This document shows positions 24,189-32,516 of a stretch of 64,000 bases of DNA, in pieces. This stretch comes from an uncultured Ruminococcus sp. (GTDB taxonomy: Bacteria; Bacillota; Clostridia; Oscillospirales; Ruminococcaceae): NCBI GenBank assembly GCA_937910385.1, contig CALEPT010000188.1, positions 1 to 64,000 on the forward strand, in the 5' to 3' direction. How positions within the stretch are numbered: position 1 is the stretch's first letter; each line of letters opens with the position of its first letter. The position numbers and the translations under genes are program-made. The notes beneath the pieces were generated by a model. It saw nothing but the letters and a program-made list of their open reading frames with translations, made no database searches and had not been told where the DNA came from.

Positions 24189-26507
24189 TTATGCCTTTAC
24201 TGTGTATGTCTTTCCTGCGGTCGTATCAAAGATTATCACGCCGCCCTCTATGCGCGAGCTGACCGTCTCACCGCCGCAGATTATGCTTGCGACGCAGTTT
24301 GTTCTGAGACGGCATTCTCCTCCGAAGTCAGAGGTTATCTCAGCTGAGGTGAGCTTTCCCTCGTTCCATTTCATGCTCACTCCGAAGCCGCCCTTTGCAC
24401 GCAGTCCGTTCACGTGTCCGCAGCCCCATTCATCGGGCAGTGCCGGCAGGAGAACTATCTCCCCGCAGCAGCTTTGCAGCAGTGCCTCGGCAATGGCAGC
24501 AGTTCCGCCGAAATTGCCGTCTATCTGGAACGGTGGGTGAGAATCGAGCATATTAGGATTGGTCGAGTGTGCAAGGAGCTTTTTGATATTTTCGTACACC
24601 ATTCTGCCGTCGTAGAGACGCGCCCACATATTCGTTATCCACGCGCAGCTCCAGCCTGTATGACCGCCGCCATGTATAAGCCGGCGCACGAGAGTAGCTC
24701 TTGCAGCGTCTGCAAGTTTAGGGGCCTTGTTGGGAGTTATAAGGTCTGCCGGGTGAAGTGCAAAAAGCTGAGATATGTGTCTGTGCCCTATCTCCACCTC
24801 ATCGTAATCGACCGACCATTCCTTTATTTGACCGTATTTTCCTATTTCCGGCTGAGGGATCTTTTCAAGCAGAGATGCGAGCTCCGCAGAAAGCTTTTGG
24901 TCCCTGCCGAGTATCGCTGCCGCCTTTATGACATAGTTGAATAGTACAGTTATTATCTGAGAATCCATTGAAGGACCCATACAGAGGCAGCCCTTTGTGC
25001 CTGCTTCGGTCATATATGTGTTCTCAGGAGAGACGGACGGACCTGTTACGAGTCTGCCATCACTGTCCTCAGTGAGGTACTGCGCGAAGAACTCCGCAGC
25101 CTCCTTTAAGATGTGATATTTTTCCTCGAGAAATTCGCGGTCGAGGGTATATTCATAGTGCTCGAAGATGTGCAGGGCGAGCCAAGCTCCGCCCATTGGC
25201 CATATCGTCGCGGGCATCCAGAGATCCTGCGGAGCGGTATCACCCCAGATGTCGGTATTGTGGTGGCAGACAAAGCCTTTATCAATGCCGTACATTTCCT
25301 TAGCAGTGATGCGTCCGTTTTCGCACACGCGCTCAAGCAGGTCGAACAGCGGCAGGTGACACTCGGATAGGTTGCAGCTCTCCGCGCACCAGTAGTTCAT
25401 CTCGGTATTGATGTTGACCGTGTAGCGGCTGCCCCATGCAGGCCACATATCCTTGTTCCAGATACCTTGCAGATTTGCGGGCTGAGTTCCGGGACGGCTG
25501 CATGATATCATCAGGTAGCGCCCGAAATTGAAGTATAGCTCGATGAGCTTGTTGTCGTGGATAAGGCGCTCGCATTCCTTGTTGTCAAGTTCGTTTCCTT
25601 TCAGGCGCGCGATCCGCTCGTCAGTGGTCATCTCGGAGAGCTCCGTGCCGCTGTTGTCGTCGAGCGAGAGCTCTACGCGCTCGAAAAGAGAGCGATAGTC
25701 GTTGACGTGACGATAGAGAAGCTCATCATATTCGCACTTCAGAGCCATTTCCGCATCTACCTCGGCGGACTCTTCATAGTACTCGCCGTAGAAGCTCGTG
25801 CGAACCGATAGGACGAGTATTACCTCATCGGCATTTTCGGCTTTAAGACTTCCTCCGAGGGTTTTGATCGTACCGCCCTTAGTCTTTCCGCCAAGGACTG
25901 CCGCGAAGAAAATACCGTCGCGGCTGCCGGTTCCTCCGTTGTAGAGTATCATATTCTCACCGCAGGGGCGGTTGTCGTCGTAGTAGTCGTCCCTGCCGTC
26001 GATAGAACAGGTGAGGGTCACGGAGGCGGGCTCCGAGGCTGTTATCCTCACGACCATGACCTCGTCCGGTGCAGAGACAAAGATCTCTCTTGTGTAAACG
26101 ACATCGCCGACGCGGAACGAATCAACGGCAAGTGCCGAGCCTATGTCAAGAATCCTTGAATAATCCTTTGCTTTTCCGCTGAGCTCCATGTTTATCCTCA
26201 TGTCGCCAAGGGGCATATAGTGGCGCATATTGGGCGTTACCCCCTGCATTTTCTCAAAGGCGAGCTTTTCGGCTGCGGGGATATTGCCCTCGCGCAGCAG
26301 CTTGCGCACTTCGCAGAAGCCATCCTGCGCGTCGGGATTGATGCGGTGGCGCAATCCGCCGGACCATACCGAATCCTCGTTGAGGTTAATGATATTTTCG
26401 CCAGCTCCGCCGTATATCATTCCGCCTATCCTGCCGTTCCCGACAGGGAGCGCTTCGTCAAAGTTTTCCGCAGGCCTATTATATTTCAGTATAGTTTCTG
26501 TATTCAT
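24189..26507 (-). CDS. GH95 alpha-L-fucosidase / alpha-L-galactosidase
   Basis: A 772-residue inverting glycosidase of family 95. The N-terminal beta domain starts YNRPAENFDEALPVGNGRIG. The (alpha/alpha)6 barrel has QPANLQGIWN, YTVNINTEMNYW (catalytic Asn pair), TGPSVSPENTY (Glu), and HPPFQIDGNFGGTAAIAEAL (Asp base). There is no signal peptide, so it probably works on imported oligosaccharides, such as fucosylated or galactosylated xyloglucan or mannan side chains. ATG at 26507 was chosen because AGGAG lies seven bases upstream and the conserved N-terminus starts there; an upstream open frame covers the promoter. Probably first gene of a unit with GH26 and the HAD gene. Confidence 0.93.
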   Translation of the reverse strand: MNTETILKYNRPAENFDEALPVGNGRIGGMIYGGAGENIINLNEDSVWSGGLRHRINPDAQDGFCEVRKLLREGNIPAAEKLAFEKMQGVTPNMRHYMPLGDMRINMELSGKAKDYSRILDIGSALAVDSFRVGDVVYTREIFVSAPDEVMVVRITASEPASVTLTCSIDGRDDYYDDNRPCGENMILYNGGTGSRDGIFFAAVLGGKTKGGTIKTLGGSLKAENADEVILVLSVRTSFYGEYYEESAEVDAEMALKCEYDELLYRHVNDYRSLFERVELSLDDNSGTELSEMTTDERIARLKGNELDNKECERLIHDNKLIELYFNFGRYLMISCSRPGTQPANLQGIWNKDMWPAWGSRYTVNINTEMNYWCAESCNLSECHLPLFDLLERVCENGRITAKEMYGIDKGFVCHHNTDIWGDTAPQDLWMPATIWPMGGAWLALHIFEHYEYTLDREFLEEKYHILKEAAEFFAQYLTEDSDGRLVTGPSVSPENTYMTEAGTKGCLCMGPSMDSQIITVLFNYVIKAAAILGRDQKLSAELASLLEKIPQPEIGKYGQIKEWSVDYDEVEIGHRHISQLFALHPADLITPNKAPKLADAARATLVRRLIHGGGHTGWSCAWITNMWARLYDGRMVYENIKKLLAHSTNPNMLDSHPPFQIDGNFGGTAAIAEALLQSCCGEIVLLPALPDEWGCGHVNGLRAKGGFGVSMKWNEGKLTSAEITSDFGGECRLRTNCVASIICGGETVSSRIEGGVIIFDTTAGKTYTVKA

Positions 26508-26535
26508 ATATGTACTCCTATCGGGGGGATCAGCC

Positions 26536-26599
26536 CTGAGCAATAGCTCAGAATCCATATTTATCTTAATATTATACCATAGAAAGACCGATAATGCAA
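26536..26599 (-). promoter_or_regulatory. Promoter and leader hairpin of the GH95 gene
   Basis: On the minus strand TTGCAT, 17 bases, TATAAT (26571-26599), followed 20 bases later by a perfect CTGAGC-TATT-GCTCAG hairpin (26536-26551) between promoter and ribosome site. The hairpin could be an operator or leader structure. Confidence 0.7.
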
Positions 26600-26723
26600 A
26601 TTTCCCGGAGTTATTGCCGCGAAATTTAAAATATAGTATAAATATGATATCTCTTGCCGGCAATTGTTTGTGTAATTTTGCAAAAGAACGATAACAGGTG
26701 AGATATAGACTGTTAGAGGTGCC

Positions 26724-27677
26724 CTATATATATCTGAGCGTTTTCAGAATGAACAACCATGCTGTGAGCGTAAATGCACTGCACAAGGTGGTCAGCATGA
26801 CGGCGAATGCCGTTACAGTGCCCTTGTGTCCGAAATTCTTTGCCATTACGAAGCAGCTTCCCGTGGTCGCGCTGCCGAGCATGACGAGTATAGCTATGAG
26901 TTTTTCGCCGCGGAAGCCGAGTTTTGCAGCAACAGGCAGGAATATCCCGCAGAACAGAACAAGCTTGATGAAAGCAATTCCGACCGTGACTGCTTTTTTG
27001 CCTTTAGTGTCGCTGAATCTGAACGACGCTCCGAGTGCGATAAGCGACAGCGGAGTCGCCATATTCCCCAGATATGATACCGATTTGCTTAGTATCACGG
27101 GCTGAGGTATTTTCAGCAGCGACCATGCTATCCCGACTGCGATGCCGATGATTATGGGATTCGTGACTATCCCTTTCAGCGTGTCGAGCCAGAGTGATTT
27201 GCCTGTCCGTCCGTTTTTTTCGGGGGAGGTGAGCGACAGGGTCACCACCGCGATGATGTTATATATCGGCACAGTTCCGACTATCATCAGTGCAGCCATA
27301 GTCGCCTCGCCGTATATATTATTTACAAATGCAATGCCGAGTATGGCAGCACTGCTGCGGTATGCCGCCTGGATTATCTCGCCGCGCTCGGCTTTGTCCC
27401 TGTGCGGAAGCGAGTACAGCACGGCTATACCTACGCTCAGGAGCGTTGCCGCCATGCAGAACAGGACGAATTTTGTGTCCCAGACTGAGCGAAAGTCCGC
27501 AGTGGAGAGATCCATGAACAGCAGCGCGGGGAGCAAAGTCCTGAAAACGAACTTGTTTATCTGTGCCGTTGAGTGGTCGTCGAGGAGCCCGACCTTTTTC
27601 ACAAACCAACCAAATACCATCATCAGGAATACAGGAACGGTGGCGTTCAGGCTGAATATCAGATTTTCGGTAAGCAA
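26724..27677 (-). CDS. AEC-family (auxin efflux carrier-like) transporter
   Basis: A 317-residue polytopic membrane protein with about ten hydrophobic helices in two sets of five. Typical segments are VPVFLMMVFGWFVKKVGLLD at the N-terminus, INKFVFRTLLPALLFMDLST, and TNPIIIGIAVGIAWSLLKIP. Family members export malate, auxin-like or other organic acids. The substrate cannot be assigned. Preceded by AAAGGAGG. No obvious partner gene. Confidence 0.88.
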   Translation of the reverse strand: MLTENLIFSLNATVPVFLMMVFGWFVKKVGLLDDHSTAQINKFVFRTLLPALLFMDLSTADFRSVWDTKFVLFCMAATLLSVGIAVLYSLPHRDKAERGEIIQAAYRSSAAILGIAFVNNIYGEATMAALMIVGTVPIYNIIAVVTLSLTSPEKNGRTGKSLWLDTLKGIVTNPIIIGIAVGIAWSLLKIPQPVILSKSVSYLGNMATPLSLIALGASFRFSDTKGKKAVTVGIAFIKLVLFCGIFLPVAAKLGFRGEKLIAILVMLGSATTGSCFVMAKNFGHKGTVTAFAVMLTTLCSAFTLTAWLFILKTLRYI

Positions 27678-27772
27678 TGGCGAACCTCCTTTTTTAGCGG
27701 AATGCAGAATTTGGATTTGAAATTATCACAGACCCTGATTTACTCTCGCGAATGATTCGTAATTTGTAATAG

Positions 27773-27838
27773 TGCAGTTGTGCGAAAGCAGACTATCGGG
27801 TTTGGTGAAAGTGAGCGAGCTTGCGAGCGGCAACGTGG
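27773..27838 (+). repeat. Dispersed intergenic repeat, copy 1 (GTGAGCGAG family)
   Basis: Starts TGCAGTTGTGCGA, continues AAGCAGACTATC and TTGGTGAAAGTGAGCGAGC, and ends GCGAGCGGCAACGTGG. Other copies are at 34923-35011 (reverse), 35043-35100 and 54946-55030. Confidence 0.75.
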
Positions 27839-28031
27839 AATGGAATTATACTCCGCGCTATTGAAAAATATCCATTAAGATATTTTGCGATCCGCCGTCT
27901 GTGACGGCGGACGGCGGATTGCACCGCAAGCGCTCCGTTTATATTGCCTCTTCAAAGCCGCAAAAGAGGCAAGTATACAAAGGGAGGCATCTCCCTTTGT
28001 CAGGGGGCCAGGGACAGCGTCCCCGGGTATA
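27839..28031. other. Hairpin-rich intergenic block
   Basis: No gene seen. Contains AAAATATC/GATATTTT (27862-27884), CCGCCGTC/GACGGCGG (about 27893-27911) followed by a second GGCGGAT arm, AAGGGAG/CTCCCTT, and CAGGGACAGCGTCCCCGGG. Its right half resembles the block at 10208-10255. Confidence 0.5.
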
Positions 28032-28058
28032 AAACAAGGGCGGACAAAATGTCCGCCC
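28031..28058 (-). terminator. Terminator of potABCD
   Basis: Stem GGGCGGACA / TGTCCGCCC with a three-base loop and TTGTTTT on the minus strand; it abuts the potD stop codon. Confidence 0.82.
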
Positions 28059-28059
28059 A

Positions 28060-29328
28060 TCAGAATATGTCCTTCTTGCTCTTGATGTGGCGGCGTACCA
28101 GCACGAAAATGATGATGAGCACGCAGATGATGAGGAATATCGGCACGAAGTATCTGTTTGAGTTCTCGTCCTCGGCGGACTTCATCTCTGTCCAGAGGTT
28201 CTGCATGATCAGATTTGCGTCATCAGAAAGATTGACGAAAACAGTGGTCTTGTCGTTGATGAAGTCGTCGTCGGGATATATTGCGGGGTCGTTCTGCACT
28301 TCCTCGTCAAGCATATCGAAAGCTGCCGTGTGGGGAGTTCCATAACAGATGTAATCAATATTCGCATAGGCGATATCGGGCTCGCACATGAAGTTGATAT
28401 ACATCTCCGCCGCTTCCTTCTGCTTTGCGGAGGCGGGTATGCACATCGCGTCGATGAAGCGGTTGGTACCGCTTTTGGGGATAACGAGGGCTAAATCCTC
28501 ATTGTCCTCAAGGATAGTGACCGCGTCACCCGTGTAGTATGGCGCTATGAGTGCGTCGCCGCTGCCCATTTTGTCAAAGACCTCGTCCATGACGTAGCCC
28601 TGTACGATGTGCTTCTGTTCTTTGAGGAGCTCTGCCGCAGCCTTCAGTTCCTTTTCATTCTCTGTGTTGAGAGAATAGCCGAGCATGAGCTCCGCAATGG
28701 CAAAGGCGTCGCGGGGATTATCAAACATGAGTATCTGGTTTGCGTAGTCCTCGTTCCAGAGAATATCCCAGTCGATGTCCTCCTCGTCGATATCCACGAC
28801 AGTTGTGTCGTAGATTATGGCGACGGTGCCCCATGTATAGGGGACGGAGTACTCGTTCCCGGGGTCGTATTCAAGGTTGCGGAAGTTATCCATTATGTAG
28901 CTGTAATTCGGGATATTGTCAAGGTCTATCTTCTGCACCATGCCCTCCTTTATCATCTTGCTTATCATGTAATCGGAGGGGATTATGACATCGTACGAGG
29001 CAGCTCCGCCCTTGAGCTTTGCATATAGCTCCTCGTTTGTGGCGTAGTTTGTATAGTTGACCTTTATGCCCGTGAGCTCCTCGAACTCCTTGTTAACGTC
29101 GAGAGTACCCTCGTCTGCGCCGTCGGAGATGTATTCGCCCCAGTTATAGACGTTTATAGAGAGCCCCTTACCCTTGAACCGCGTGTAGTAGTCGGGGTCG
29201 GAAACGGTGAGGGTCTGGGCGGAGGTCTCTTCCTCTTCGCCGATATCCTCGGCGGAGGAACCGCAGCCTGTAAAAATCCCCATGCCTATAAGAGTGACCA
29301 TCAAAACAGAAAATATCTTCTTTTTCAT
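28060..29328 (-). CDS. potD: Spermidine/putrescine-binding lipoprotein with extra C-terminal membrane anchor
   Basis: Extracellular substrate receptor of the polyamine ABC importer. The 422-residue protein has a lipoprotein signal (IFTGCGSS, Cys ~22), a Glu/Thr linker, and a PotD-like periplasmic-binding fold: LSINVYNWGEYI, FEELTGIKVNYTNYATNEEL, YDVIIPSDYMISKM, YSVPYTWGTVAIIYD. A single hydrophobic helix at ~394-411 is followed by RRHIKSKKDIF. Typical PotD is ~350 residues and lacks this helix. It would be anchored at both ends, or the helix may take part in the permease. Last gene of potABCD. Confidence 0.92.
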   Translation of the reverse strand: MKKKIFSVLMVTLIGMGIFTGCGSSAEDIGEEEETSAQTLTVSDPDYYTRFKGKGLSINVYNWGEYISDGADEGTLDVNKEFEELTGIKVNYTNYATNEELYAKLKGGAASYDVIIPSDYMISKMIKEGMVQKIDLDNIPNYSYIMDNFRNLEYDPGNEYSVPYTWGTVAIIYDTTVVDIDEEDIDWDILWNEDYANQILMFDNPRDAFAIAELMLGYSLNTENEKELKAAAELLKEQKHIVQGYVMDEVFDKMGSGDALIAPYYTGDAVTILEDNEDLALVIPKSGTNRFIDAMCIPASAKQKEAAEMYINFMCEPDIAYANIDYICYGTPHTAAFDMLDEEVQNDPAIYPDDDFINDKTTVFVNLSDDANLIMQNLWTEMKSAEDENSNRYFVPIFLIICVLIIIFVLVRRHIKSKKDIF

Positions 29329-29330
29329 GC

Positions 29331-30134
29331 TTAGTCCCCCTTATATGTGCCGGACTTTTTTGCGGCTTTGTTTTCGATGGCGTTCTTTATGATGAGCACT
29401 ATTACCACTGCCACGAAAATGAGCGTGGAAAGCGCGTTTATCTCGGGAGATACCTTTCGCCTCGTCATAGAGTAAATTGTTATTGGCAGAGTCTGCGAGG
29501 TCGAGCCGCTGGTGAAATAGCTGACCACGAAGTCGTCGAGCGAGTAGGTGAACGACATAAGGAAGCCGCTTATTACCCCCGGCATTATCTCGGGCAGGAC
29601 GACCTTGCGGAAAGCTCTCAGCGGACTGCACCCGAGATCCTGCGCCGCTTCATATAGATGCGGATCCATTTGGTTGAACTTGGGCATGACATTCAGTATG
29701 ACATACGGCACGTCAAAGGTGATATGCGCTATTATGAGCGTAACGAAGCCGAATTCAAGGTTCATTCGTGCTGCAAAGAACACAAACAGCAGCATGAGCG
29801 ATACTCCTGTGACTATCTCGGGGTTGATGATAGGCATATTTGTCACGTTCATGACGATAGCTTTCGGGACCTTTCTCATGCTGTTTATGCCGATAGCGGC
29901 GAACGTTCCGAGTACGGTCGAGACAACACTTGCAGCGACCGCTATTATAATGGTATTTATGAGTGAAGAAATGATTATCCTGTTGTGAAAGAGCCTTGCG
30001 TACCAATCAAGAGTAAATCCGCTGAAAACACTGCGGCTCTTGGTTTCATTGAACGAGAAAACGATGAGCACGAAAATAGGCACATACAGAAACAGAAGAA
30101 CCAGTAACATATATAGTTTACCGAGCTTTTTCAA
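29331..30134 (-). CDS. potC: Spermidine/putrescine ABC transporter permease PotC
   Basis: A 267-residue inner-membrane subunit with six hydrophobic helices. Typical motifs are VPIFVLIVFSFNETKS at the N-terminus and the EAA loop AAQDLGCSPLRAFRKVVLPE before the fourth helix, followed by PGVISGFLMSFTYSLDDFVVSYF, the PotC family signature region. Starts 62 bases after potB and ends 2 bases before potD. Confidence 0.94.
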   Translation of the reverse strand: MKKLGKLYMLLVLLFLYVPIFVLIVFSFNETKSRSVFSGFTLDWYARLFHNRIIISSLINTIIIAVAASVVSTVLGTFAAIGINSMRKVPKAIVMNVTNMPIINPEIVTGVSLMLLFVFFAARMNLEFGFVTLIIAHITFDVPYVILNVMPKFNQMDPHLYEAAQDLGCSPLRAFRKVVLPEIMPGVISGFLMSFTYSLDDFVVSYFTSGSTSQTLPITIYSMTRRKVSPEINALSTLIFVAVVIVLIIKNAIENKAAKKSGTYKGD

Positions 30135-30196
30135 TTATGGTATTCCTCCTTGTTTTTATTGCTCATTTTCCCGCAAGATGGGCTGGAAAATGAAGA

Positions 30197-31003
30197 TCAC
30201 ATTAGTACCTGATCGTCGGGATCAAACTGGTTCATGACGGTCATTATAACGAGTATTATCACCATAAGAACGAGCGATATCGCTGCGCCGAGGTGCGGAT
30301 TATAGGCATTTCCGAGGAACTGCATCTCGATGAGGTCGCCTATGAGGAGGTTCGAGCCGCCTCCGAGCATTCTCGAAATGATAAAGGTCGAGATAGCCGG
30401 GACGAACACCATTGTTATGCCCGAGGTTATACCCGGGACGCTCAGCGGTATCACTACCCTGAAAAGCGTAGAGGCTGAGCTGCAGCCGAGGTCAGAGGCA
30501 GCCTCAAACAGCGACTTGTCTATCTTTTCCATTACCGAGTAAAGCGGCAGTATCATGAACGGAAGATAGTTATATACCATTCCGAGGACTACTGCGGCGG
30601 AGGTGTTTATCAGCTTGTACGGACCGAGTCCGACAAGTCCGAGGATGTGATTGATTATTCCGTTGTTGCCGAGCAGAGTCATCCATGCGTATGTCCTCAA
30701 CAGAAAGTTCATCCACATGGGAAGCATTACTATCATCAGCATAGTGCCCTGCTTGTGTTTTTCCATTCGCGATAGAATGAAAGCCACGGGGTAAGCTATA
30801 ATGAGGCAAAGTGCCGTTGCGATGAGCGAGAGCCATATTGAGCGGACGAAGATATTCGCATACTGTCCTACGTCGGATACATACTTTATAGTGAAGCTTC
30901 CGCCGTCATTAGTAAAGGCAAAGTAAGCTATCATTATCAGCGGAACAAGTATAAATATTATCATCCAAACGAGGTAGGGCGCGGAGAAATATTTAAGCTT
31001 CAT
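30197..31003 (-). CDS. potB: Spermidine/putrescine ABC transporter permease PotB
   Basis: A 268-residue permease with six membrane helices and the PotB N-terminal periplasmic segment (NDGGSFTIKYVSDVGQYANI). The EAA loop FEAASDLGCSSASTLFRVVI contacts PotA. Pairs with PotC to form the channel. The start lies one base beyond the potA stop, so expression is tightly linked. Confidence 0.94.
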   Translation of the reverse strand: MKLKYFSAPYLVWMIIFILVPLIMIAYFAFTNDGGSFTIKYVSDVGQYANIFVRSIWLSLIATALCLIIAYPVAFILSRMEKHKQGTMLMIVMLPMWMNFLLRTYAWMTLLGNNGIINHILGLVGLGPYKLINTSAAVVLGMVYNYLPFMILPLYSVMEKIDKSLFEAASDLGCSSASTLFRVVIPLSVPGITSGITMVFVPAISTFIISRMLGGGSNLLIGDLIEMQFLGNAYNPHLGAAISLVLMVIILVIMTVMNQFDPDDQVLM

Positions 31004-31004
31004 T

Positions 31005-32051
31005 TTACTCTTCCTCCGTTTTCTTCATTATATGTATATCATAAGGGTCAACAGCCATGCCTATCATTGAACCTACAGGCTCTGCCTTGGTGGAGTGTAT
31101 CATCCATTTGCAGTCAACGCCGTCCACGATCATTTCATAATGCACTCCCTTGAACACGACCGACTCGACTATGCCTGTGAGCTTAGCCTTGTCCGCAGGA
31201 ATGACCTTTACGTCCTCGGGACGTATCACCACGTCAACGGTCTCGTTGGGGTCGAAGCCCTTGTCAACACACTCAAAGCGCCTGCCCATAAATTCTACGA
31301 CACAGTCCTCGGGCATACAGCCGTTGACAATGTTGCTCTCGCCGATAAAGTCCGCAACGAAGGCGTTTTTAGGCTCGTTGTATATGTCGGTCGGGGAGCC
31401 TATCTGCTGTATCTCGCCGCCTCTCATAACGACTATGCTGTCACTCATGGTGAGAGCTTCCTCCTGATCGTGGGTGACGTAAACGAAAGTGAGCTCGAGC
31501 TCCTGCTGTATCCTGCGAAGCTCTATCTGCATTTCCTTTCTCAGCTTAAGGTCGAGTGCGCCGAGGGGTTCGTCGAGAAGCAGAACCTTGGGGTGGTTCA
31601 CGAGTGCGCGTGCGATAGCAACGCGCTGCTGCTGACCGCCTGAGAGACGGTTCACCGAGCGCTTTTCAAAGCCCATGAGGTTGACCATTTCAAGCATTTC
31701 GCCGACACGCTTGACTATCTCTTTTTCAGGAGCGTTCTTTACCCTTAGTCCGAACGCGATATTTTCATATACGTTCAGGTGAGGAAACAGTGCATATCGC
31801 TGGAAGACTGTGTTGACGTTCCTCTTGTGGGGCGGAACGCCGTTTATACGCTGTCCTTCAAAGAAGATATCTCCGCTGGTCGGTTCCAAAAAGCCTGCTA
31901 TAATGCGGAGCGTTGTTGTTTTTCCGCAGCCTGACGGGCCGAGAAATGTTACGAATTCTTTGTCCTTTATGTCAAGGCTGATGTTTTTGAGGATACGTTC
32001 GCCTTCCTCAAACTCAACGATGATGTCTTTCAAGCTAACAATATTTTCCAT
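31005..32051 (-). CDS. potA: Spermidine/putrescine ABC transporter ATP-binding protein PotA
   Basis: The 348-residue ATPase drives polyamine uptake. Walker A GPSGCGKTT (~39), Q-loop FQRYALFPHLNV, signature LSGGQQQR, Walker B LLLDEPLGALD, and switch His in VTHDQEEAL are all present. A TOBE regulatory domain occupies the C-terminal third (VDVVIRPEDVKV). MENIVSL at 32051 was chosen as start because it matches the family N-terminus and follows an AGG-rich site; an extension to 32090 is possible. First gene of potABCD. Confidence 0.95.
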   Translation of the reverse strand: MENIVSLKDIIVEFEEGERILKNISLDIKDKEFVTFLGPSGCGKTTTLRIIAGFLEPTSGDIFFEGQRINGVPPHKRNVNTVFQRYALFPHLNVYENIAFGLRVKNAPEKEIVKRVGEMLEMVNLMGFEKRSVNRLSGGQQQRVAIARALVNHPKVLLLDEPLGALDLKLRKEMQIELRRIQQELELTFVYVTHDQEEALTMSDSIVVMRGGEIQQIGSPTDIYNEPKNAFVADFIGESNIVNGCMPEDCVVEFMGRRFECVDKGFDPNETVDVVIRPEDVKVIPADKAKLTGIVESVVFKGVHYEMIVDGVDCKWMIHSTKAEPVGSMIGMAVDPYDIHIMKKTEEE

Positions 32052-32161
32052 ACTTACCTGATCCTTTCGATTTTGGGTGAGATGATACAAAATACGTGAT
32101 ATGACTTTAGACCAGCTCCTCCGGATACGTTATGGGAAATACTCCAAAAACATAACAGCTA

Positions 32162-32190
32162 ATTATATCACGGTATTACGCAAAAATCAA
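32162..32190 (-). promoter_or_regulatory. Promoter of potABCD
   Basis: On the minus strand TTGATT, 17 bases, TATAAT, ~110 bases before potA. The leader contains GGAGGAGCTGG about 60 bases before the start. Confidence 0.8.
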
Positions 32191-32301
32191 TAGTTTTTGA
32201 AAATTTATCCAATATATAACGGAAACTAAAAATTTCCTCTCAGCAGCTGCATTTTTCACGGTAACGTGATATGAGCTCGGTGTCTCCGCTGACGTATTCG
32301 C

Positions 32302-32460
32302 GCCGAAGATAAAAAATGGAAATATCACTTCGCGCCCGTTGATTTTTTGACAATTATATGTTATAAGCGCGAGGCTCGCGCAGCCATATTCGCGCCGAAG
32401 ATAAAAAAACGGAAATATCACTCCGCGCCCGTTGATTTTTTGATAATTATATGTTATAAT
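32302..32460 (+). promoter_or_regulatory. Tandem promoter module upstream of nadB
   Basis: Two direct copies with a 92-base period. Each runs GCCGAAGATAAAAAA, GGAAATATCACT-CGCGCCCG and a promoter: P1 TTGATT-17-TATAAG (32339-32367) and P2 TTGATT-17-TATAAT (32432-32460). GCGCGAGGCTCGCGC, a self-complementary sequence, separates them. Two nearly identical promoters should give two transcripts of nadBC. The related pair upstream of pssA shows the same order. Confidence 0.75.
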
Positions 32461-32516
32461 ATAATGTATATTATTTCCGGCGCAAAACCGCCGAGGACAA
32501 AGGACGTGACCTTTAT

